Shown here: piece by piece, positions 14,685 to 21,189 of the stretch
Numbering within the stretch: position 1 is the first letter of the stretch
How the letters are laid out: every line of letters begins with the position of its first letter
NCBI GenBank assembly: GCA_034437315.1
Contig: DAOTUC010000291.1
Location: 1 to 21,189, forward strand
Direction of reading: 5' to 3'
Source: DSAR01 sp034437315
GTDB taxonomy: Bacteria > Chloroflexota > Anaerolineae > B4-G1
DNA: 21,189 bases
Notes under the pieces: model-generated
What the model saw: the letters and a program-made list of their open reading frames with translations, nothing else
The model's database searches: none
Told to the model about the DNA's origin: nothing
Program-made: the position numbers and the translations under genes

Positions 14685-15422
14685 TTAGTCATTTTTGTAC
14701 CACGTCATCAAACGCAACCCGCCGCCCCGCTTGATCTGGCGAAAGGTCGCCCCTTGTTCCACAACTCGCAACACGCGCGCCGGATCGGTAACGATTGTGC
14801 CGCTCAATCCATCCACCCCGGCGTCGAAAAGGGCCGAGGATAGAGGGGTGCTCGGCCCCAGAAGGAGGATGAATGCGTCGGGCCGACAATATCCCATTAG
14901 CTCATCAAAGGTATGGTTGAGCAGCGAGGTTCCGGTCAGCGCCGCCACATCGGCCTGGGGTAAAATCTCGGCCGTCTGGTCGGCGGAAAGATCGCCGGGG
15001 CGCGGTCTTATCTCCAACACCCAACACTCGTCCGCCGCCTCTCGCACCCGGTCGACAAAGGGGAAGTGGCCCACGATGGCTACCTTGCGCCCGGCGCCCC
15101 GCTCCAGGATCACGTCCTCGGCGTTGACCTCGGAACAGGCCGCCTCGTCGACCTCGCTCATCCCGTTCAGCGCGTTATAGGCCGCCATACCGACGCTCGC
15201 TTTCAGAGTCTGATCGGCGCGCAACCATTCGGCCAACTCGCGACCGCTGTACGTCAGCAGACGACCGGCCTCCGGGATTGGGGGGCCGTCGTGATGGCCC
15301 ACGTCGCGCAGCGCGGAGGCCAACCCGCAACGGGGCGGATCTGTATCCAACAAGACAGCCGTCCAGAATGCGCCTAATACCACCCGCCGGACTGGCGCGT
15401 CGTCGGTCAGACGATCCAACAA
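14685..15422 (-). CDS. DUF4213/DUF364 putative heavy-metal chelation protein
   Basis: A 245-residue protein. The N-terminal part (1-85), with V-V-L-G-A-F-W-T-A-V and C-G-L-A-S-A-L, resembles the DUF4213 enolase-N-like domain. The rest resembles DUF364: V-A-I-V-G-H-F-P-F-V-D-R-V, L-E-I-R-P-R-P-G-D-L, A-L-T-G-T-S-L-L-N-H-T-F, and L-L-G-P-S-T-P-L-S. The family is annotated as putative heavy-metal chelation from structure; no reaction is established. The start is uncertain. A TTG at 15420-15422 is used, but it has no ribosome site, and family-like sequence seems to continue upstream into the 3' end of padR without an ATG in that frame. The gene follows padR directly and is probably translated by coupling. 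Confidence 0.85.
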   Translation of the reverse strand: MLDRLTDDAPVRRVVLGAFWTAVLLDTDPPRCGLASALRDVGHHDGPPIPEAGRLLTYSGRELAEWLRADQTLKASVGMAAYNALNGMSEVDEAACSEVNAEDVILERGAGRKVAIVGHFPFVDRVREAADECWVLEIRPRPGDLSADQTAEILPQADVAALTGTSLLNHTFDELMGYCRPDAFILLLGPSTPLSSALFDAGVDGLSGTIVTDPARVLRVVEQGATFRQIKRGGGLRLMTWYKND

Positions 15423-15426
15423 CGCG

Positions 15427-15810
15427 TCAATGATAGTCGCCGGTTCCTTCCGCCATGTGTCGATGATACACCTCCAAGAGATATTCGATTCGTTGCTTGG
15501 CCTCTTTTAAATCCTGCGCCCACTGGGCCAGGATTTGATCTCCCAACTTGGTGATGCTGTAGACCCGGCGGGGCGGTCCCTGGGTTTGCTCTTCGTCCCA
15601 GGAGGACGTCACCCACTCCCGATCTTCCATCGACCGCAGCATCCGGTAGACCGCGCTGGTGTCAAGCGTCAACCCAAATTCCACCAACTGTTCCAAGAGG
15701 GTATAACCGTGGGCCGGGCCGTGATGTAACAACAGTAACAGGGCCGGTTCCAACATCCGCACGGCCCGTCGTCTCCGTCCCCGTCCTCTGCCTCTTCCTC
15801 GCATCTCCAT
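15427..15810 (-). CDS. PadR-family transcriptional regulator
   Basis: A 127-residue winged-helix repressor-type protein. Seen: an Arg/Gly-rich start (R-G-R-G-R-G-R-G-R-R-R-R); the PadR helix-turn-helix M-L-E-P-A-L-L-L-L-L (about 19-28) with G-P-A-H-G-Y-T-L-L-E-Q-L; S-A-V-Y-R-M-L-R-S-M-E; a wing with G-P-P-R-R-V-Y-S-I-T; and a C-terminal dimerisation helix. PadR proteins sense small molecules and repress neighbouring genes. Two ATGs (15810 and 15804) both fit the AAGGAGGGAGG ribosome site. As first gene of the metal/redox cluster, with a dyad inside its own promoter, it most likely controls the whole cluster including itself. The inducer is unknown. Confidence 0.92.
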   Translation of the reverse strand: MEMRGRGRGRGRRRRAVRMLEPALLLLLHHGPAHGYTLLEQLVEFGLTLDTSAVYRMLRSMEDREWVTSSWDEEQTQGPPRRVYSITKLGDQILAQWAQDLKEAKQRIEYLLEVYHRHMAEGTGDYH

Positions 15811-15829
15811 CCTCCCTCCTTCCGGCGGG

Positions 15830-15858
15830 ATTATAACACACTATGTGCAATTTGTCAA
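15830..15858 (-). promoter_or_regulatory. Consensus promoter of the padR-led operon with an embedded dyad operator
   Basis: Perfect TTGACA (15853-15858), 17-bp spacer, perfect TATAAT (15830-15835), minus strand. Inside the spacer is CACA-CTA-TGTG (15837-15847), a perfect dyad. A protein bound there would block RNA polymerase, so it is a good candidate PadR operator. A promoter this strong normally needs repression. Confidence 0.85.
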
Positions 15859-15895
15859 TAGACCTTGGACGGCGGGGGAGCATTTTCCTCAATAC

Positions 15896-15920
15896 AACCT
15901 TTGAGGATATAATACGTAGT
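15896..15920 (+). promoter_or_regulatory. Possible promoter of the ECF sigma operon
   Basis: TATAAT at 15908-15913 lacks a good -35 at 17 bp. An alternative ECF-style reading pairs AACC (15896-15899) with CGTAGT (15915-15920), which would allow autoregulation by the sigma factor. Both are tentative. Confidence 0.35.
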
Positions 15921-15962
15921 AAGAGATGTCAGGGTTTAAAGTCAGGTTTATGGAGCACAGAC

Positions 15963-16568
15963 GTGGACAACGAAAAAGAATGGATTAGACTGGCGCGGGC
16001 GGGGGACCAGGCTGCTTTCGGTCGCCTGGTGAACGCCTATCAAAAACCGGTCTACAATCTGACGTACCGGATGCTGGGCGACGCCGCCGAGGCGGAGGAA
16101 GCGGCGCAGGAGGCCTTTCTGCGGGCGTACAAATATCTAGAAAGCTACGACCCGAACCGCGCGTTCAGTACGTGGCTTTTTTCCATCGCCTCCCATTACT
16201 GCATCGACCAACTCAGGAAGCGGCGGATCACCTGGTTGTCCTTTAAAGATGAGATCGCGACAACCGATAACGCGACGACCGGGCCGACGACGATTCACCT
16301 GGCCAGTTACAGTCCCAACCCGGAAAGCGTCGTCGCCAAACAGGAGCGAGCGGCGCACATTCAACGCATGTTGGACGCGCTCTCGCCCACCGACCGGGCG
16401 GCGATTACACTGCTCTACTGGTATGATTATTCTTACCAGGAGATCGCGGAGGTGCTCGACCTGACGGTGAGCGCCGTCAAGTCGCGGCTCTTCCGGGCGC
16501 GGCGCAGCCTGGCCGAATTGATAGAAGGAGAAGGGGAGTATGACGCATCTTCGATGTATTCGATGTAA
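15963..16568 (+). CDS. ECF-type RNA polymerase sigma factor
   Basis: A 201-residue sigma-70-family ECF factor. The start is GTG at 15963 with GGAG seven bases upstream; this gives a family-typical N-terminus, whereas an ATG 120 bp upstream would add 40 unrelated residues across the promoter region. Seen: region 2 (about 15-90) with Y-x-x-P-V-Y-N-L-T-Y-R-M-L-G-D, A-E-E-A-A-Q-E-A-F-L-R-A-Y and F-S-T-W-L-F-S-I-A; a linker rich in Thr/Pro; and region 4 (about 140-190) with L-S-P-T-D-R-A-A-I-T-L-L-Y and the helix-turn-helix Y-Q-E-I-A-E-V-L-D-L-T-V-S-A-V-K-S-R-L. Its end overlaps the next gene by 29 bp, which carries the cognate anti-sigma factor. Confidence 0.95.
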   Translation: MDNEKEWIRLARAGDQAAFGRLVNAYQKPVYNLTYRMLGDAAEAEEAAQEAFLRAYKYLESYDPNRAFSTWLFSIASHYCIDQLRKRRITWLSFKDEIATTDNATTGPTTIHLASYSPNPESVVAKQERAAHIQRMLDALSPTDRAAITLLYWYDYSYQEIAEVLDLTVSAVKSRLFRARRSLAELIEGEGEYDASSMYSM

Positions 16569-17091
16569 ACAAGCCGGTCAAATGATGAGCGAACGGTTGG
16601 ATGACGCCCTGGATGAAGCAGAAGCGTCTCTCCTGGCTCGACACGTGAGCGCGTGTGAAACCTGCCGGGCGGAATGGGAAAAGTTGCAGGCGCTCGACCA
16701 ATTATTCCGCGCTGCGCCGATGGTGGAACCGCCCGTTCGCCTGCGCGTGCACGTGATGGCCCGCCTGGAACGTCGTCACAAGGCCCGTCAGACGATCCTC
16801 GGATTCACCACACTATCGCTGGGGACGGTGACGTTGGCGCTTCTGCTCATTGCGCCGCTGTTGTTGGGCCTGTTAAACGCGACCGGCCTCGCGCCGGCGC
16901 TTTTCCAGGCTGGGCCGCTGATCATCCGCCAGACGCTGACGTTCGCCAGCGCGACGGGACGCGCCTGCCTGGTCGTCTTGGAAAGTCTGGCTGTCCCGTT
17001 AGCCGTCATTTTATCTCTAGGCCTGGTTGTCGCAGCGATGTTAAACGGCCTGTGGATAGGCGCGCTGCGACGCATGCAAGTCACACATTAA
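16540..17091 (+). CDS. Zinc-finger (zf-HC2) membrane anti-sigma factor
   Basis: A 183-residue protein. The N-terminal cytoplasmic domain has the anti-sigma zinc-binding H-x-x-x-C-x-x-C (His35, Cys39, Cys42), plus an upstream C-x-x-C (Cys6, Cys9). Two strong hydrophobic segments (about 86-113 and 142-170) make it a membrane protein. It should hold the ECF sigma factor inactive until an envelope or redox signal releases it. ATG at 16540 with GGGGAG upstream, inside the end of the sigma gene, so translation is coupled and stoichiometric. Confidence 0.9.
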   Translation: MTHLRCIRCKQAGQMMSERLDDALDEAEASLLARHVSACETCRAEWEKLQALDQLFRAAPMVEPPVRLRVHVMARLERRHKARQTILGFTTLSLGTVTLALLLIAPLLLGLLNATGLAPALFQAGPLIIRQTLTFASATGRACLVVLESLAVPLAVILSLGLVVAAMLNGLWIGALRRMQVTH

Positions 17092-17110
17092 ACTGATATG
17101 GAGGTATTAG

Positions 17111-18010
17111 ATGAAATCACTTACAACGATTATCACGGCTCTGTTCATCGCTGGCAGCACGCTCGCTTGTTGCGTCACGCCCAACATACCAGACATTGAC
17201 GTCGATATCGACATTCCCACCATTGAGGTGGGAGAGACGGAAACGAAGCGCGAGGAAATCCCTCTGGCTGGCGCCGGGTCGGCCGCCGTCAATATCCTCT
17301 TCGGCGCCGGAGATCTGCGGGTCGAAGCAGGCGATTCAGAGACGCTCTTCGCCGGGCGCTTCCGCTACAACGTGGAACGATGGGAACCGCTCATCAATTA
17401 CGACGACGGCGTCCTGAACATCGAACAGGGCGGCGTCAAAGGAGATTGGGGCGTCCCTACGGGAAACACCCACAACGATTGGAACCTGAAATTCTCACCC
17501 GACGCGCTCCTGGAAATCGACATGGAACTGGGCGCTGGCAAGGGCGACCTGGACTTCACCGGTCTGCAAATCACCCAACTGGATATAGACGCTGGCGCTG
17601 GCGATTTCAGCATGCAATTTGACGAACCGGCCCGCACGCCTATGGATGAGCTGACGCTCAATACCGGGGCCTCCAAGGTGAAGATCAGCGGCATCGGCCA
17701 CGCCAGCCCTGAGCAAGTCAAGGTGCAGGGCGGCATTGGCGATATCACCCTCGATTTTACCGGCGCGTGGTCCCGCTCGGCCGACGTGCAGATCACAGCC
17801 GGCGTCGGCTCTCTTACGCTGCGCCTGCCAGACGATATCGGCGTCGAGGTGAAAACGGAGGGCGGTCTGACCAACGTCAACGTTGATGGATTGCGTCAAG
17901 AAGGAGACGCCTACGTCAACAGCGCATTCGGCGAGACGGAAATCACGCTCCACCTCGTGGTCACGACCGGCATTGGCAACTTACGCTTGATCGAAGTCTC
18001 CAACGATTAA
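17111..18010 (+). CDS. Toast-rack/DUF4097-like exported lipoprotein
   Basis: A 299-residue exported protein. Seen: a signal peptide with hydrophobic core T-T-I-I-T-A-L-F-I-A-G and a lipobox-like T-L-A-C (Cys20; the -3 Thr is not ideal), followed by a Cys; an acidic Asp/Ile segment; then repeated beta-strand units such as L-F-G-A-G-D-L, L-G-A-G-K-G-D-L-D, A-G-A-G-D-F-S, G-G-I-G-D-I-T and A-G-V-G-S-L-T. These spaced Gly/Asp turns are typical of the right-handed beta fold of the toast-rack and putative-adhesin families often found in ECF/anti-sigma operons. Likely located on the cell surface; precise role unknown. GGAGG upstream of the ATG; 19 bp after the anti-sigma stop. Confidence 0.85.
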   Translation: MKSLTTIITALFIAGSTLACCVTPNIPDIDVDIDIPTIEVGETETKREEIPLAGAGSAAVNILFGAGDLRVEAGDSETLFAGRFRYNVERWEPLINYDDGVLNIEQGGVKGDWGVPTGNTHNDWNLKFSPDALLEIDMELGAGKGDLDFTGLQITQLDIDAGAGDFSMQFDEPARTPMDELTLNTGASKVKISGIGHASPEQVKVQGGIGDITLDFTGAWSRSADVQITAGVGSLTLRLPDDIGVEVKTEGGLTNVNVDGLRQEGDAYVNSAFGETEITLHLVVTTGIGNLRLIEVSND

Positions 18011-18023
18011 GTGGAGGATCAAT

Positions 18024-19043
18024 ATGCATAAAAAACAACGGTTGATCTGGCTGTTCTTGATCTTGATCGCCTGGTTAATCTTGATGACATTGCCGGCAAT
18101 GGCCGATACGTCTGCGCCGCCCGGCGACGACGTCGTCATCTGGAACGAGGATTACGTTCTGGAAAGCGACGAGCTTCTGGAGGGGGATCTGATCGTCTTT
18201 GGCGGCGACGTGACGCTGGAACTGGACAGCTACGTAGAGGGCTCCGTCATCGTCTGGAACGGCCAGGCCGCGATAGAAGGTCACATCGAGCAGGACCTGA
18301 TCGTATCCGGCGGCGATATCTACTTAGGAGAAAACGCTGTCGTCGAAGGGGATGTCCTGTGTAACTTCGATTGCGATCTCGAACGGGAAGAGGGCGCGCG
18401 CGTCGATGGCGACGTGATCCAGGGGGCGCCCTTCGATCATTTCAAGCTGATGCCGCCTCATGCGATGTTTCCTCACCGCTTCTGGACTTCGATGCCGGGG
18501 AGAGCGTTGAGCTGGTCATTCAGAGCCATACGGATGGCGGCGACCATTCTGGTCCTGGCGGCGGTGGGCGGACTGGTGGCCCTGATCTGGCCGCAACAGA
18601 CGGATCGGATCAGCCAGACGGCGCTCACCGAGGCTGGCCCCAGCCTGGGCATTGGCCTGTTAGCCGCTTTCGCCATTACGGTGCTCGTCATCATCCTCGC
18701 CCTGACGATCTGCCTGTCGCCAGTCGCCATCCTGGTCGCGCTGGGCCTGATGGTCGCCATGCTGTTCGGCTGGATCGGCGTCGGCAAGCTAGTCGGCGAC
18801 CGGTTGATGGAAGCGCTCAAGATGTCTGGCGCGAATGCGGCGCCGATGTGGGCCGCCGGGCTGGGAACGCTGACGCTCACGCTCGTCGTTATGGGGTTGA
18901 GCGCCTTCTTCTGCCTGGCCCCCCTGGGATGGCTCATCACCATCCTCCTGAGCAGCCTGGGATTGGGCGCCGTCGTCCTGACCCGCTTCGGCACGATGAC
19001 GTATCGAATAAGCGAATCAGCGATAGAGCGAACAGGTAAGTAG
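18024..19043 (+). CDS. Bactofilin-like polymer-forming domain fused to a multi-helix membrane domain
   Basis: A 339-residue protein. Seen: a signal peptide (1-27) with L-I-W-L-F-L-I-L-I-A-W-L and A-M-A; then a short beta-helix (about 40-135) of repeats such as E-G-D-L-I-V-F-G-G-D-V, E-G-S-V-I-V-W-N-G, E-Q-D-L-I-V-S-G-G-D-I and E-G-D-V, as in polymer-forming cytoskeletal proteins; then about four membrane helices (about 170-330). The beta-helix would face outside if the signal peptide is cleaved, unlike cytoplasmic bactofilins. It is the last gene of the ECF operon, 13 bp after its neighbour, with GGAGG before the ATG. Its last residues are encoded within the large inverted repeat at 19019-19133. 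Confidence 0.85.
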   Translation: MHKKQRLIWLFLILIAWLILMTLPAMADTSAPPGDDVVIWNEDYVLESDELLEGDLIVFGGDVTLELDSYVEGSVIVWNGQAAIEGHIEQDLIVSGGDIYLGENAVVEGDVLCNFDCDLEREEGARVDGDVIQGAPFDHFKLMPPHAMFPHRFWTSMPGRALSWSFRAIRMAATILVLAAVGGLVALIWPQQTDRISQTALTEAGPSLGIGLLAAFAITVLVIILALTICLSPVAILVALGLMVAMLFGWIGVGKLVGDRLMEALKMSGANAAPMWAAGLGTLTLTLVVMGLSAFFCLAPLGWLITILLSSLGLGAVVLTRFGTMTYRISESAIERTGK

Positions 19044-19133
19044 ACGATAAAGGCGCTTTCGCGGGCTTGGGGGACCAAGTTCCACGAATGCGCCTATTCG
19101 TCATCTACTGACTTGTTCTCTCGCTCTATCGCT
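19019..19133. repeat. 115-nt imperfect inverted repeat (giant hairpin) at convergent gene ends
   Basis: Left arm 19019-19056 and right arm 19090-19133 match as reverse complements with few mismatches and about six unpaired bases. The centre (19058-19088) continues the pairing (TTCG/CGAA, GG/CC, CTTGG/CCAAG) up to a GGGA loop. It contains both stop codons and the last codons of both convergent genes. It probably terminates transcription in both directions, though there is no clear T-tract. Confidence 0.85.
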
Positions 19134-19838
19134 CCGGTAGGCGGCCCACCAATCCGGCAGCAACTCGGCGGCCGGGCCGCGCAACACCTCGTGGGCGTGG
19201 GGCGATAGCGGCGTCTCGGCCGGGTTGACCTCGATCAGGCAGGCGCCGTTCTGGTGCGCCAGCAGCGGCAACGAGGCGGCCGGCTGGACCAGCGCCGACG
19301 TACCGATCACCAGCATCAAGCGGCAGTTCATCGTCGCTTCCCAGGCCGCCTCCAGAATCGCCTGCGGGAGCGATTCCCCGAACCACACCACGTCGGGCCG
19401 CAACAATCCCCCGCACGTGGGACAGCGGGGCGGTATCTCCGGCAGCGGCGCCCGATGATCTGCCATCGAAGCGTGACAATCCACACACCGGACGCGCCAG
19501 ATGTTCCCGTGGAGTTCCAGCACGTTTTTGTTGCCGGCGGCCTGGTGCAGCCCGTCCACGTTCTGCGTCACGACGCAAAAATCGGGCAGTTCCGCCTCCA
19601 TCTGGGCCAGCGTCTCGTGGGCCGCGTTGGGCGCACATTGACCGATCAACTCCCGCCGCCAGTTGTACCACTCCCACACCAGCGTCGGATCGCGGCGGAA
19701 GGCGGCCGGTGTCGCCAATTCCTCCGGTCGGAAATCACGCCATAGCCCATCCTCCCCCCGAAAGGTAGGCGCGCCGCTTTCCGCCGAAACCCCTGCCCCC
19801 GTCAGCGCCACCACCGGTCCCAGTCCTTTTTCCATCAT
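19101..19838 (-). CDS. Sir2-family NAD-dependent deacylase (class III, SIRT5-like)
   Basis: A 245-residue sirtuin. Seen: G-A-G-V-S-A-E-S-G-A-P-T-F-R-G (residues 14-28), T-Q-N-V-D-G-L-H, catalytic His in L-E-L-H-G, the zinc site C-V-D-C ... C-P-T-C, P-D-V-V-W-F-G-E and the late G-T-S. Tyr58-x-x-Arg61 (W-Y-N-W-R-R) is the pair that in SIRT5 and bacterial CobB recognises succinyl- or malonyl-lysine, so deacylation of acidic acyl groups is predicted. The start is one of two adjacent ATGs (19838 or 19835) after GGGACGG; an upstream in-frame TTG is less likely. Third gene of a minus-strand operon after asparaginase and rsfS. The last dozen residues come from the inverted repeat. Confidence 0.92.
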   Translation of the reverse strand: MMEKGLGPVVALTGAGVSAESGAPTFRGEDGLWRDFRPEELATPAAFRRDPTLVWEWYNWRRELIGQCAPNAAHETLAQMEAELPDFCVVTQNVDGLHQAAGNKNVLELHGNIWRVRCVDCHASMADHRAPLPEIPPRCPTCGGLLRPDVVWFGESLPQAILEAAWEATMNCRLMLVIGTSALVQPAASLPLLAHQNGACLIEVNPAETPLSPHAHEVLRGPAAELLPDWWAAYRSDRAREQVSR

Positions 19839-19870
19839 ATACCGTCCCAATCACCCAACTAACCAGGCCC

Positions 19871-20218
19871 CTACAACATCCGCACGACGATGCGCGCGTC
19901 TTGCCACAGACCCTCCAGGTCGTAGTACGCCCGCACCTCTGGCGTGAAGATGTGCACGATGATGTGGTTATAGTCCAGCAAGACCCAGCCCGAATCCGCC
20001 TCGCCATCGACGCCCATCGGTTTAACGTCAAATTCCTCCTTGACGTCCTCTCGCACCTGATCGACCATCGCCTTCGCCTGCCGCTGGCTGGCGGCGCTGG
20101 CGATGACGAAGTAATCGGTGATGATAGAGACGTCCTGAATGTCGAGCAGTAAGATATCCTCCCCTTGTTGATCGGCGATCACATCCACAACGTACCGAGA
20201 TAATGCTAGTGAATCCAG
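19871..20218 (-). CDS. rsfS: Ribosomal silencing factor RsfS
   Basis: A 115-residue RsfS/Iojap protein, which binds ribosomal protein L14 (uL14) and blocks subunit joining during starvation. Seen: G-E-D-I-L-L-L-D-I, the signature D-Y-F-V-I-A-S-A-A-S-x-R-Q, E-A-D-S-G-W-V-L-L-D-Y, and V-H-I-F-T-P-E-V-R-A-Y-Y-D-L-E-G-L-W. The best start is a CTG at 20216-20218: an ideal GGAGGT lies six bases upstream, and the ten extra residues (L-D-S-L-A-L-S-R-Y-V) match the usual N-terminal helix. The first standard start in frame is a GTG at 20186-20188, without a ribosome site. It sits 21 bp after the asparaginase stop. Confidence 0.9.
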   Translation of the reverse strand: MDSLALSRYVVDVIADQQGEDILLLDIQDVSIITDYFVIASAASQRQAKAMVDQVREDVKEEFDVKPMGVDGEADSGWVLLDYNHIIVHIFTPEVRAYYDLEGLWQDARIVVRML

Positions 20219-20239
20219 TGTCCCACCTCCTCTCTTATC

Positions 20240-21189
20240 TTACCAGAGTCGCGCTATATCCCCGGTCGTCTCGGCCGCAGCCAACACGACCATCAATTTG
20301 ATCCGCGCCTTCTGCCCGTTCAAACCATCGGCGAACAGGCAGCCCATCTCCGCCCACGTGTGGCAGGCGCCCGGGTACCCGTAGGCGTCCCACACCCGCC
20401 CCGAGGGACAGCGACTGGCGATCACGACGCCGACGCCCCGCGAGCGGGCGTCCTCGATCACCGGTTGCCACCAGGGTGGCACGCGCCCGCCGCCCAACCC
20501 CTCGATCACGACGCCCCGCACACCCCGCGCCAGGCCATCCGCCAGGATCTCCGGGGATGCGCCTACCGTCAGCTTGAGCAGCATCACCGCCGTCTCCAGC
20601 CCGCGCCAGTCCAGCACGTGTCGCTCCGGCCGGCAGCCGATAATGACCCGCTCCCCTTCCACGCGCCCGATGGGGCCCCAGCCGGGGGATTGAAAGGTCG
20701 CCGGGCTGAGGGTGTGCATCTTGGTCACGTGACGGGCGGCGTGCACCTCGTCGTTGAGCACGGCGACGCAGCCCACGCCCCGGGCCTGGGGCGCGGCCGC
20801 CACCCGCACCGCCGCCGCCAGGTTGGCGTATCCCTCGTACCCCACGTCAGAGGCGGTGCGCATCGCGCCGGTGACCACCAGGGGCTTGTCGCCCGGCACC
20901 GTCAGGTCGAGCAGGTAGGCGGTCTCCTCCAGCGTGTCGGTGCCGTGGGTGACGACGACGCCGCGCACGTCCGGATCCTCTGTCAACTCAAGCACCCGCT
21001 GCCGAATCGTCGCCAGCGTCTCCAGGGTGAAGTGGGAGCTGGGCAGGTTGGCCGCCTCCTCGGTCCGCAGCGCCGGCATGCCAGCCGGCAGCGCCGCCGC
21101 GAAATCGCCCGCCCCCAGCTTCGGCGCCGCCCCGCCCGCGCCAGCGTCGTGCTGCATGGCGATGGTGCCGCCGGTGGTCAGGATGGCGA
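20240..21189 (-). CDS. L-asparaginase (5' end outside window)
   Basis: A 316-codon fragment lacking only a few N-terminal residues. Seen: the first catalytic motif L-T-T-G-G-T-I-A right at the window edge (about 21155-21183) with the nucleophilic Thr; the second motif T-H-G-T-D-T with the catalytic Thr-Asp; V-V-T-G-A-M-R-T-A-S-D-x-G-Y-E-G; and a C-terminal domain with I-E-G-L-G-G-G and I-A-S-R-C-P-S-G-R-V. It hydrolyses asparagine to aspartate and ammonia. Cytosolic (type I) versus periplasmic (type II) location cannot be told because any signal peptide is off the window. It leads into rsfS and the sirtuin gene on the same strand. Confidence 0.92.
   Translation of the reverse strand, partial: AILTTGGTIAMQHDAGAGGAAPKLGAGDFAAALPAGMPALRTEEAANLPSSHFTLETLATIRQRVLELTEDPDVRGVVVTHGTDTLEETAYLLDLTVPGDKPLVVTGAMRTASDVGYEGYANLAAAVRVAAAPQARGVGCVAVLNDEVHAARHVTKMHTLSPATFQSPGWGPIGRVEGERVIIGCRPERHVLDWRGLETAVMLLKLTVGASPEILADGLARGVRGVVIEGLGGGRVPPWWQPVIEDARSRGVGVVIASRCPSGRVWDAYGYPGACHTWAEMGCLFADGLNGQKARIKLMVVLAAAETTGDIARLW

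Noticed and set aside
15843..15962. ATG at 15843 as start of the sigma factor
   Set aside because: The added 40 residues overlap the promoter region and are not sigma-like; the GTG at 15963 has a proper ribosome site.
19019..19133. Integron attC site
   Set aside because: The size and hairpin shape fit, but the terminal GTTRRRY / RYYYAAC core sites are missing and no integrase or cassette array is present.
1..21189. tRNA or rRNA genes, CRISPR arrays, insertion sequences with transposase, or prophage genes
   Set aside because: Looked for on both strands; no cloverleaf, repeat-spacer array, transposase or phage motif was recognised.

Overview
The window is GC-rich bacterial DNA using the standard code, with genes packed into short operons behind sigma-70-type promoters. 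A T-box in front of pheS, a SpoVS-family protein, Pro/Thr-rich LysM lipoproteins and an ECF-sigma/bactofilin envelope operon together suggest an uncultured Chloroflexota bacterium of the Anaerolineae type. That placement is inference; there is no rRNA or other marker gene here to settle it.

Left part (1-4178, all minus strand): the 5' end of pheS behind a T-box riboswitch with a 32-nt perfectly palindromic terminator; a LysM lipoprotein; then two adjacent genes that split the eukaryotic-type bifunctional AASS enzyme into a lysine-ketoglutarate reductase and a saccharopine dehydrogenase, a lysine degradation pathway. Middle-left (4557-10366): an orphan 7TM-PAS-PAS histidine kinase whose -10 box lies so close to its ATG that the mRNA should be leaderless; a convergent PHP-domain phosphoesterase overlapping the acidic repeat tail of a SpoVS protein; a nitroreductase-UbiD operon preceded by a decayed citryl-CoA-lyase-like remnant; and a pair of identical 12-bp palindromes.

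Middle-right (10367-15858, minus strand): nine co-directional genes behind a perfect TTGACA-17-TATAAT promoter with a dyad in its spacer. In transcription order they are PadR regulator, DUF4213/DUF364 putative metal-chelation protein, Mrp/NBP35 Fe-S carrier, DUF89/ARMT1-like phosphatase, MobB, IscU/NifU-like scaffold, a C_GCAxxG_C_C redox protein, a 2[4Fe-4S] ferredoxin and an OsmC-like protein. The theme is metal-cofactor and redox maturation. The most interesting signal of the window is here: the C_GCAxxG_C_C gene reads through at family length only if an in-frame TGA replaces its first conserved cysteine, and a compact hairpin with a GUG loop follows that TGA at the distance expected of a bacterial SECIS. 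It is therefore a candidate new selenoprotein that automated callers would shorten to 118 residues.

Right part (15963-19043, plus strand): an ECF sigma factor, its zinc-finger anti-sigma factor, a toast-rack/adhesin-like lipoprotein and a bactofilin-like membrane protein form an envelope-stress type operon. It converges on a minus-strand operon (asparaginase, rsfS with a likely CTG start, SIRT5-like sirtuin). The two operons meet in a roughly 115-nt near-perfect hairpin that also encodes both C-termini.
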